Positions 5,991-10,362 of a stretch of 10,362 nucleotides of DNA are shown here, one piece after another. Each line of letters starts with the position of its first letter. Positions within the stretch are counted from its first letter, which is position 1. The notes beneath the pieces are model-generated. The model had not been told where the DNA came from. It was given only the letters and a program-made list of their open reading frames with translations, and searched no databases. The translations under genes were made by a program, and so were the position numbers. Source of the stretch: Omnitrophica bacterium RIFCSPLOWO2_01_FULL_45_10b (lineage in GTDB: Bacteria > Omnitrophota > Omnitrophia > Omnitrophales > Danuiimicrobiaceae); assembly GCA_001804205.1 (NCBI GenBank), contig MHFM01000058.1, positions 3,898 to 14,259 on the forward strand, read 5' to 3'.

Positions 5991-6974
5991 ATGCTCAAAA
6001 AAATAGGCAATCATGTTTTGCGCATTGGAATTAGCGCGTTGTCTTTGGCGTTTGTTTTTTATTCTGTCCGTGGAGAAGTCACGGAGGGATTTTCACATCT
6101 GAGGAACATTGATTTCCGGTTTCTCGCGATCGCAATAATCCTTAATTTTATTTCTCTGATTCCGGTAACCTATCGCCTTGGAACCATTTTAGCGATCCAC
6201 CGAATCCATCTTTCATTTCAAAGGCGCTATTATCTGTGGATGATCGGCCTATTTTTTAATTTGTTTCTTCCTTCCGCAGTCGGAGGAGACATTGCCAAGG
6301 CTTATTATCTTTATAAGGATTCTGGTAAGAAAATGGTATCGATTACTTCGATTCTCATTGACCGATTTTTTGGCTTAATGTCAGTGATCGCCATTGGAAT
6401 GCTTGCCTTTCTTTTTGGGCGCCAGCACATTGACGACCCCAAAATAGGGCGAGTGCTTTTTTGGTCCGCCGGAATTATTTTTGCGGGCGTTCTCCTTGTG
6501 ATGAGCAGACGTTTTTCAAAACCTCTCCAAGCCTTTATCTTGTCCTTAGTGCCTAAACGTTTCCATGATCGGCTTCATCGATTTTTCCAGGCTTTAGAAC
6601 TTTATCGAAAGCGATGGTTTGATTTCGGGGCTGCATTTGGATATTCGCTCCTCGCTCAAGCAATCTTTATCATATTGGTCTATTGTTTGGCACGCAGCAT
6701 TCATCTTGAACTTCCGGTCGCTTTATTTTTTCTATTGCTACCGTTGGTGTCCCTGATTTCAATGGTTCCATCGATCGGTGGTCTTGGTGTCCGGGAAGCC
6801 GCCATCGTTTATTTATTTCGTCCTTATACATCCTTAGATCATGCGGTAGCGCTTTCGTTGATTTGTGATCTTTTCATTTATGGAATTGGTTGCGCTTGTG
6901 GTATTCTGTATGCCGTGCGAGGGGGCGCATCGATTAAAGAATTAGAACGCATTGAAAATATGGAAAACGTATGA
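5991..6974 (+). CDS. Lysylphosphatidylglycerol synthase TM-region/flippase-like membrane protein
   Basis: A 327-residue polytopic inner-membrane protein of the LPG_synthase_TM (PF03706, YbhN/AglD-like, 'flippase-like domain') family. Hallmark motifs are FFNLFLPSAVGGDIAKAYYL (88-107), ILIDRFFGL (121-129) and PSIGGLGVREAA (260-271). Hydrophobic segments are seen at roughly 10-25, 43-68, 82-98, 125-143, 155-171, 213-235, 243-262 and 285-308. There is no C-terminal cytosolic lysyl-transferase domain, so this is not an MprF-type aminoacyl-PG synthase. Family members of this size are often linked to lipid or glycolipid handling, but the substrate cannot be told from sequence. The start at 5991 was chosen over 5934 because of the SD GAGG and the overlap with the previous gene. 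The next gene begins 15 bases after the stop. Confidence 0.88.
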   Translation: MLKKIGNHVLRIGISALSLAFVFYSVRGEVTEGFSHLRNIDFRFLAIAIILNFISLIPVTYRLGTILAIHRIHLSFQRRYYLWMIGLFFNLFLPSAVGGDIAKAYYLYKDSGKKMVSITSILIDRFFGLMSVIAIGMLAFLFGRQHIDDPKIGRVLFWSAGIIFAGVLLVMSRRFSKPLQAFILSLVPKRFHDRLHRFFQALELYRKRWFDFGAAFGYSLLAQAIFIILVYCLARSIHLELPVALFFLLLPLVSLISMVPSIGGLGVREAAIVYLFRPYTSLDHAVALSLICDLFIYGIGCACGILYAVRGGASIKELERIENMENV

Positions 6975-6989
6975 TGAAAAATGTGCATC

Positions 6990-7157
6990 ATGATTGATCA
7001 AAAACTCTTGGAAATTTTGGCGTGCCCTGCGTGTAAATCTAAAGTGAGTATAAAAAATGAACAGATTTTATGCATGAATTCCAATTGCGGGCTTAAATTT
7101 CCGATTCGAGACGGTATTCCTGTTATGCTCATCGAAGAGGCGGAGAAGCCTTTTTAA
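6990..7157 (+). CDS. Trm112-like (UPF0434/YcaR-type) small zinc protein
   Basis: A 55-residue protein starting MIDQKLLEILACPACKSK and ending IRDGIPVMLIEEAEKPF, the standard pattern of the Trm112/UPF0434 family. Four cysteines, C12, C15, C28 and C33 (CPAC and CMNSNC), form the expected zinc-ribbon site, and FPIRDGIPVML (37-47) is the family's signature C-terminal strand. Eukaryotic Trm112 activates several methyltransferases; the role of the small bacterial homologues is poorly defined. An in-frame ATG at 6981 would add three residues, but the family-typical MID start at 6990 is preferred. No clear Shine-Dalgarno precedes either, so translation may depend on coupling to the upstream membrane-protein gene, whose stop is 15 bases away. 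aroQ starts 9 bases downstream. Confidence 0.88.
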   Translation: MIDQKLLEILACPACKSKVSIKNEQILCMNSNCGLKFPIRDGIPVMLIEEAEKPF

Positions 7158-7166
7158 CGACGTACA

Positions 7167-7637
7167 ATGCCAAGTTCAAAATCATTTCAGAAAAAGCTTA
7201 AAATATTGGTGATTCACGGCCCTAATTTGAAGCTTTTGGGCCAGCGAGAACCCCGGATTTATGGAAACGTTTCGCTTCCTCGCATTAATCAGTCTATTCA
7301 AGCAGAAGCCAAGCGGCTTGGTGTTGAGATCACCATTGTACAATCGAATCATGAAGGTGAACTTGTTGATTTGATTGGGAACGCCAAAGTCGATCATTTT
7401 AAAGGAATTTTGATTAATCCCGCCGCTTATACTCATACAAGCGTTGCGCTGAGAGATGCTCTTTCAGCCTGCGGAATTCCCGCCGTAGAAGTTCATCTTT
7501 CCAATATTTATGGCCGCGAGGAATTTAGACACCGCTCGCTGACGGCGGCAGTTTGCATTGGCCAAGTAAGTGGATTTGGCGAAAAAAGTTATCTTCTGGG
7601 CCTGGAAGGCCTTGTCAAGGCTTTAAGGAAAAAATAG
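7167..7637 (+). CDS. aroQ: 3-dehydroquinate dehydratase, type II
   Basis: This enzyme catalyses dehydration of 3-dehydroquinate to 3-dehydroshikimate, the third step of the shikimate pathway, as a cytoplasmic dodecamer in this family. The 156 residues include every type II signature: IHGPNLKLLGQREPRIYG (16-33), with N20, the loop arginine R27 and catalytic Tyr32; VQSNHEGELVDLI (58-70); LINPAAYTHTSVALRDAL (82-99), with N85; and VEVHLSNIYGREEFRHRS (107-124), with catalytic His110 and substrate-binding arginines. Position 22 is Lys where many homologues have Asn, but that position varies in the family. The ~10-residue N-terminal extension before LKILVIHGPN makes the start slightly uncertain, and no SD is evident. 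In many bacteria aroQ precedes efp and accBC; here accB follows directly after a regulatory gap and efp is absent. Confidence 0.96.
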   Translation: MPSSKSFQKKLKILVIHGPNLKLLGQREPRIYGNVSLPRINQSIQAEAKRLGVEITIVQSNHEGELVDLIGNAKVDHFKGILINPAAYTHTSVALRDALSACGIPAVEVHLSNIYGREEFRHRSLTAAVCIGQVSGFGEKSYLLGLEGLVKALRKK

Positions 7638-7661
7638 CTGTTTTCGCTCCTATTTGGCAGG

Positions 7662-7690
7662 TTGACAGGAGCTTAGGTTTTCAGTAGAAT
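7662..7690 (+). promoter_or_regulatory. Near-consensus sigma-70 promoter of accBC
   Basis: TTGACA (7662-7667) and TAGAAT (7685-7690) are separated by 17 bp, a perfect -35 and a five-of-six -10. The predicted start is near 7696-7697. A short inverted repeat, GCTCCT (7646-7651) and AGGAGC (7667-7672), brackets and overlaps the -35. The promoter lies after the aroQ stop and is the only strong one before accB. Confidence 0.82.
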
Positions 7691-7704
7691 TAGACAATCT
7701 AATT
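7688..7704. promoter_or_regulatory. Operator-like 17-bp dyad over the accBC -10 and start site
   Basis: AATTAGA (7688-7694) and TCTAATT (7698-7704) form a perfect 7-bp inverted repeat around CAA. The dyad overlaps the last bases of the -10 and the predicted transcription start, which is the classic position for a repressor. A transcript starting near 7697 would contain only the right half, so the symmetry should act at the DNA level. The regulator is unknown; a fatty-acid-responsive repressor is a reasonable guess because accBC is the target. Confidence 0.55.
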
Positions 7705-7713
7705 TAAGTGTTA

Positions 7714-7751
7714 ACGGGCAGTTATGAGTTTTATACTGCCCGTCAATTTTT
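7714..7751 (+). terminator. Intrinsic terminator/attenuator hairpin in the accBC leader
   Basis: ACGGGCAGT (7714-7722) pairs perfectly with ACTGCCCGT (7735-7743) around a 12-nt loop, followed after CAA by TTTTT (7747-7751). It lies between the accB promoter and the accB start at 7774, so RNA from that promoter must pass it. It may also end aroQ transcripts. The leader before the hairpin is only about 17 nt, too short for a large aptamer. No SD is visible between the hairpin and the ATG. Confidence 0.7.
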
Positions 7752-7773
7752 AATGGCACTTTTCTAATATCCC

Positions 7774-8223
7774 ATGACGATCAAAGAACTTAAAGAAATG
7801 ATCAATCTCATGCAAGAGCATGGATTGACCGAACTTGAACTTGAAAAGAACGGGTTTAAAATCCGCCTTAAAAAAGGACTTTCGGGAGCCATTGTCCATG
7901 AAGAAACTTCCTCAGTTGCTCAATTCCAGAAAGAAGAGCATGCCGCTCAAATGGCTAGGATTCAACAAACTGAAGAGGCGGGAACGAGCGTTGTCCGGTC
8001 CCCTATGGTAGGAACATTTTATACGGCGCCCGCACCGGATGTTGAACCCTATGTGGTACGCGGCAAGGAAATAGCCGCCGGTGATGTGTTATGCATCATC
8101 GAAGCGATGAAATTGATGAATGAAATCAAAAGCGAGGTGAGCGGACGCGTGCTTGATATTTTGGTAGAAAATGGCCAACCGGTGGAATTTGACCAACCCT
8201 TATTTAAGATTCAAAAGCTCTAG
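7774..8223 (+). CDS. accB: Acetyl-CoA carboxylase biotin carboxyl carrier protein
   Basis: BCCP carries the covalently bound biotin that shuttles CO2 between biotin carboxylase (AccC) and carboxyltransferase in the first committed step of fatty acid synthesis. The 149 residues match the family. The N-terminal segment MTIKELKEMINLMQEHGLTELELEK is typical and supports the ATG at 7774. A variable Gln/Glu-rich linker covers ~40-72. The C-terminal biotinyl domain (~73-149) contains SPMVGTFYTAPAPDVEPYV (76-94), including the AccB-type 'thumb' insertion, and the biotinylation motif EAMKLMNEI with Lys113. No Shine-Dalgarno precedes the ATG (only TTCTAATATCCC). Expression should start at the promoter at 7662 and pass the operator-like dyad and leader hairpin. 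accC follows 23 bases later. Confidence 0.97.
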   Translation: MTIKELKEMINLMQEHGLTELELEKNGFKIRLKKGLSGAIVHEETSSVAQFQKEEHAAQMARIQQTEEAGTSVVRSPMVGTFYTAPAPDVEPYVVRGKEIAAGDVLCIIEAMKLMNEIKSEVSGRVLDILVENGQPVEFDQPLFKIQKL

Positions 8224-8246
8224 CATTTCGAAAATCATCCGCATTT

Positions 8247-9626
8247 ATGTTCCATAAAATTTTAATTGCCAATCGGGGTGAAATAGCCGTTCGGGTCATA
8301 CGCGCCTGTCGGGATCTTGGAATTCGCACGGTAGCCGTTTTTTCGAAAGCGGATCGCGATTCGTTGCATGTCCGGCTTGCGGATGAGGCGATTTGCATTG
8401 GGGAAGCGCCTTCGAGCGAAAGTTATCTCAACATTCCAAGCATTATCAGCGCTGCCGAAATCGCAGACGTAGATGCCATTCATCCTGGCTATGGTTTTTT
8501 GTCTGAAAATCCCCATTTCGCCGAAATTTGCGAATCCTGTCAAATTAAATTCATTGGCCCAAAACCCGAAACCGTTCGTTTGGGCGGTGATAAAGCGCTT
8601 GCGCGGGAAACCATGCGCAAAGCGAAGGTTCCCATTATTCCAGGAAGCAAAGGCGTGGTTGCGGATCAAGCTGAAGCGCTCAAGCTTGCCAACAAGTTTG
8701 GTTATCCGGTGATTGTAAAAGCAAAGTCCGGAGGCGGCGGGAAAGGAATGAAGGTGGCTCACAATGACGGGAAATTTGTGAATGCTTTTCTAACGGCACA
8801 AGCCGAAGCGGAAGCAGCATTCGGTGATCGAGCAGTTTATATCGAAAAATATCTTTCCGAACCCCGCCACATTGAGTTTCAAATTTTAGCGGACCGGCAT
8901 GGAAACACCGTGCATTTAGGTTCGCGTGATTGTTCCGTCCAAAGGCGCCATCAAAAATTAATCGAAGAAGCTCCGGCTCCTTCCTTGAGCAAAAAGCTGT
9001 TGAAGCAAATGGGAGAAGCAGCGGTGCGCGCCGCAAAGGCCTTTCAATATGAAAATGCGGGTACCATTGAGTTTTTGGTTGATGATTCCGACCGTTTTTA
9101 TTTTATCGAAATTAATACGCGCCTTCAGGTGGAGCACCCGGTAACGGAAATGATTACGGGCATTGATTTGGTCAAAGAGCAAATCAGGATTACCGCCGGG
9201 CATAAATTAGGATTTAGTCAAGACAGCATTAGGTTCAATGGCGCTGCGATTGAATGCCGGATCAACGCTGAGGATCCCGATAACAATTTTCTTCCAAGCC
9301 CCGGCAAAATTGATACGTTTTTAATGCCAGGCGGCCCGAGCGTGCGAGTTGATACGCATGCTTATTCGGGTTATCAGGTTTCTCCCTATTACGATTCATT
9401 GGTGGCAAAAATCATTGCACACGGAAAAGACCGAACGGAAGCAATTCAGATTATGCTTCGCGCATTGAAAGAAACTGTGATCGCTCCCGTCAAAACCACC
9501 ACACCGCTTCATGAGCGCATTCTCAACCGGCCGCGTTTCCGTCAGGGGAAAGTGAGCACCAATTTTATTGAGTCGCTTTTCTCGACTTCAGGCATGGAAC
9601 CAATAGAAGCGCGAAAGGCGGGCTAG
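8247..9626 (+). CDS. accC: Acetyl-CoA carboxylase, biotin carboxylase subunit
   Basis: This enzyme uses ATP and bicarbonate to carboxylate the biotin on AccB. The 459 residues compare with 449 in E. coli. The N-terminal biotin-carboxylase domain begins KILIANRGEIAVRVIRACRD (4-23) with HPGYGFLSEN at 79-88. The ATP-grasp domain contains Lys116 (GGDK), Lys158, the glycine-rich loop SGGGGKGMKV (161-170), EKYLSEPRHIEFQ (200-212) with His208, SRDCSVQRRHQKLIEEAP (226-243), and the catalytic IEINTRLQVEHPVTE (287-301) with Glu288, Asn290 and Arg292. The C-terminal domain is seen at GAAIECRINAEDP (332-344) and SPYYDSLVAKII (379-390). All key residues are present. No SD lies in the 23-bp gap after accB. 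The AmaP-like gene starts 3 bases after the stop. Confidence 0.98.
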   Translation: MFHKILIANRGEIAVRVIRACRDLGIRTVAVFSKADRDSLHVRLADEAICIGEAPSSESYLNIPSIISAAEIADVDAIHPGYGFLSENPHFAEICESCQIKFIGPKPETVRLGGDKALARETMRKAKVPIIPGSKGVVADQAEALKLANKFGYPVIVKAKSGGGGKGMKVAHNDGKFVNAFLTAQAEAEAAFGDRAVYIEKYLSEPRHIEFQILADRHGNTVHLGSRDCSVQRRHQKLIEEAPAPSLSKKLLKQMGEAAVRAAKAFQYENAGTIEFLVDDSDRFYFIEINTRLQVEHPVTEMITGIDLVKEQIRITAGHKLGFSQDSIRFNGAAIECRINAEDPDNNFLPSPGKIDTFLMPGGPSVRVDTHAYSGYQVSPYYDSLVAKIIAHGKDRTEAIQIMLRALKETVIAPVKTTTPLHERILNRPRFRQGKVSTNFIESLFSTSGMEPIEARKAG

Positions 9627-9629
9627 CGA

Positions 9630-10181
9630 ATGAAATTAATCAATATTTTTATCCAAATATTCGCGACATTTGCCTTTTTGACCATTGGAAGCCTTATGAT
9701 TATTGTTTCGCTTCACGTATTGACAATGGAAGATGCACTGCTTAAGGTTCAGGAGATTTATGAAAATCCATGGCAGGCCTTGCAAATGGGTGTTACAGGG
9801 ATTTTCTTTATTTTTTCAGGCCTTATTTTTGCCAAGGGGCTTGTCAAAAAAGCACGCCGCAATGACGATGTGATTTTATACGGCAAATGGGGGTACGTGA
9901 CGGTTTCCATTAAAGCCATTGACGATTTGGTAAGAAAAAGCCTCAAGAAATTTGATGTAGTCCGGGAAATGAAAATTGAAACCGATATTGACGGAAATCG
10001 ATTGAAAATTACTGCCAATCTTTCGGTATTGGCCGGCTGGAATTTACCAGAACTAGTCAATACGGTACAAACGGAACTCACAGAGCGGTTGATGAGAATG
10101 CTTGGTGGCGGCGTTGAACTTGAATTGATTGTGAATATCATTAAAATTATAGAACAGCCCGCAATTTTAGAACGAATTTGA
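9630..10181 (+). CDS. Membrane-anchored Asp23-family protein, AmaP-like
   Basis: A 183-residue protein with two N-terminal transmembrane helices (about 5-30, rich in Ile/Phe/Leu, and 53-71, GVTGIFFIFSGLIFAKGL) joined by a polar loop containing MEDALLKVQEIYENPWQ. A basic KKARRND stop follows, then a C-terminal cytoplasmic Asp23/DUF322-like domain (~85-175): GYVTVSIKAIDDLVRKSL (88-105), VVREMKIETDIDGNRLKITA (110-129), GWNLPELVNTVQTELTERL (136-154), VELELIVNII (162-171). This layout is that of AmaP, the membrane anchor of Asp23 in Staphylococcus aureus. It starts 3 bases after accC, so it is in the accBC operon. In Bacillus subtilis a soluble Asp23-family gene (yqhY) occupies the same place. Function here is unknown; a link between carboxylase activity or lipid synthesis and the envelope is inference. 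Confidence 0.82.
   Translation: MKLINIFIQIFATFAFLTIGSLMIIVSLHVLTMEDALLKVQEIYENPWQALQMGVTGIFFIFSGLIFAKGLVKKARRNDDVILYGKWGYVTVSIKAIDDLVRKSLKKFDVVREMKIETDIDGNRLKITANLSVLAGWNLPELVNTVQTELTERLMRMLGGGVELELIVNIIKIIEQPAILERI
10125..10153 (+). promoter_or_regulatory. Possible weak promoter for pfk inside the end of the AmaP-like gene
   Basis: TTGATT (10125-10130) and TATAGA (10148-10153) are 17 bp apart, each matching consensus at four of six positions. Transcription would begin near 10160, about 24 bases ahead of the palindrome at 10184-10209. Such a match is common by chance in AT-rich DNA, and pfk may simply be read through from accBC. Confidence 0.25.
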
Positions 10182-10183
10182 CG

Positions 10184-10209
10184 CTTTAAAAATGTTAACA
10201 TTCTTAAAG
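10184..10209. promoter_or_regulatory. 26-bp near-perfect palindrome ahead of pfk (operator-like)
   Basis: The half-sites CTTTAAAAATGTT (10184-10196) and AACATTCTTAAAG (10197-10209) are reverse complements except at one pair, so 12 of 13 pairs match; the central AATGTTAACATT is perfect. It fills most of the 42-bp gap between the AmaP-like gene and pfk and ends two bases before the SD at 10212. It has no following T-run, so it is not a terminator. It could be a DNA operator or, as RNA, a hairpin that stacks against the SD. Confidence 0.55.
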
Positions 10210-10211
10210 AG

Positions 10212-10216
10212 GGAGG
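10212..10216 (+). promoter_or_regulatory. Ribosome binding site that selects the GTG start of pfk
   Basis: GGAGG at 10212-10216 is 7 bases before GTG 10224 and 13 bases before the in-frame ATG 10230. The spacing favours the GTG. Confidence 0.7.
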
Positions 10217-10223
10217 CTAAGAC

Positions 10224-10362
10224 GTGGCAATGCAGATTGGAATTTTAACCGGAGGGGGAGATTGCCCGGGTCTTAATGCAGTCATTCGCGCGGCGGTGAA
10301 AGGCGCGTCGAAAAAAGGCTGGCCCATCATCGGCTTTAAAAATGGCTGGAAAGGCGTGATTG
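10224..10362 (+). CDS. 6-phosphofructokinase, 3'-truncated by window
   Basis: Only the first 46 codons are present. From the GTG the protein reads (M)AMQIGILTGGGDCPG, then LNAVIRAAVKGASKKGW, then a GFKNGWKGVI segment. This is the N-terminal nucleotide-binding strand and glycine-rich loop of PfkA-family phosphofructokinases, which phosphorylate fructose 6-phosphate in glycolysis. The GGGDCPGLNAVIR form, with Cys-Pro-Gly-Leu in place of the Ala-Pro-Gly-Met of E. coli PfkA, is common in the long/mixed-substrate clade that includes both ATP- and PPi-dependent enzymes. The residues that decide phosphate donor lie beyond the window edge, so a symbol such as pfkA or pfp is not assigned. GTG is preferred over ATG at 10230 because of SD spacing. 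A palindrome lies just upstream. Confidence 0.9.
   Translation, partial: MAMQIGILTGGGDCPGLNAVIRAAVKGASKKGWPIIGFKNGWKGVI

Noticed and set aside
7638..7773. A missing efp gene between aroQ and accB
   Set aside because: efp is often found there in other bacteria, but this 136-bp gap contains only regulatory sequence and no remnant of efp; gene order simply differs.
8262..9203. Long antisense open frames opposite accC, and similar ones opposite pheS, pheT, rarA, aroQ and the AmaP-like gene
   Set aside because: Each lies opposite an unambiguous conserved gene and has low-complexity or Arg/Ser-rich shadow composition, with no recognisable domain or ribosome binding site.

Overview
This window comes from a bacterial chromosome. 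All recognisable genes lie on the + strand and are closely packed housekeeping or conserved genes. The lineage cannot be fixed from this sequence alone. Three things suggest an uncultured Gram-negative-type phylum in the PVC/Omnitrophota neighbourhood: a DUF1844 gene, a short PheT without its EMAP/OB domain, and a CGTCATTGCGAG-type palindromic repeat between pheS and pheT. That placement is a low-confidence inference. No transposase, phage gene, CRISPR array, tRNA or rRNA is visible.

Region 1 (1-4358): the 3' part of pheS, a three-hairpin palindromic repeat (856-938), pheT, and rarA six bases after pheT. Together these make a translation plus replication-fork-maintenance block. PheT is complete as a reading frame but lacks the roughly 110-residue tRNA-binding (EMAP/OB) insertion normally found near the N-terminus.

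Region 2 (4359-5471): a 390-bp gene-free gap dominated by a 204-bp multi-hairpin element (4391-4594). It holds four long near-perfect hairpins plus a small one, closed by an AT-rich outer stem. An AT-rich leader follows, then a STAS-PilZ two-domain protein, a probable c-di-GMP-responsive regulator.

Region 3 (5472-7637): a near-consensus sigma-70 promoter (TTGACA, 17 bp, TATAAA). It is followed within about 35 bp by four alternating AGGCT/AGCCT segments ending in a terminator hairpin with a T-run, which is the layout of an attenuator or a short sRNA. Downstream lie a DUF1844 gene, a flippase-like LPG-synthase-TM membrane protein, a 55-codon Trm112-like zinc protein, and aroQ (shikimate pathway).

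Region 4 (7638-10362): a second near-consensus promoter (TTGACA, 17 bp, TAGAAT). A perfect 17-bp dyad covers its -10 and predicted start, and a hairpin plus T-run comes before the first gene. It leads into accB-accC (the biotin carboxyl carrier and biotin carboxylase of acetyl-CoA carboxylase) and a membrane-anchored Asp23/AmaP-like protein three bases after accC. A 26-bp near-perfect palindrome then sits directly ahead of the ribosome binding site of a 6-phosphofructokinase gene that runs off the window.

The most noteworthy material is regulatory or structural DNA between ordinary genes: the 204-bp multi-hairpin element, the two promoter-leader-terminator units ahead of DUF1844 and accB, the accB operator-like dyad and the dyad ahead of pfk. 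At protein level the short PheT, the STAS-PilZ fusion and the AmaP-like protein in the accBC operon deserve a second look. I did not find convincing evidence of a wholly new defence or mobile system.
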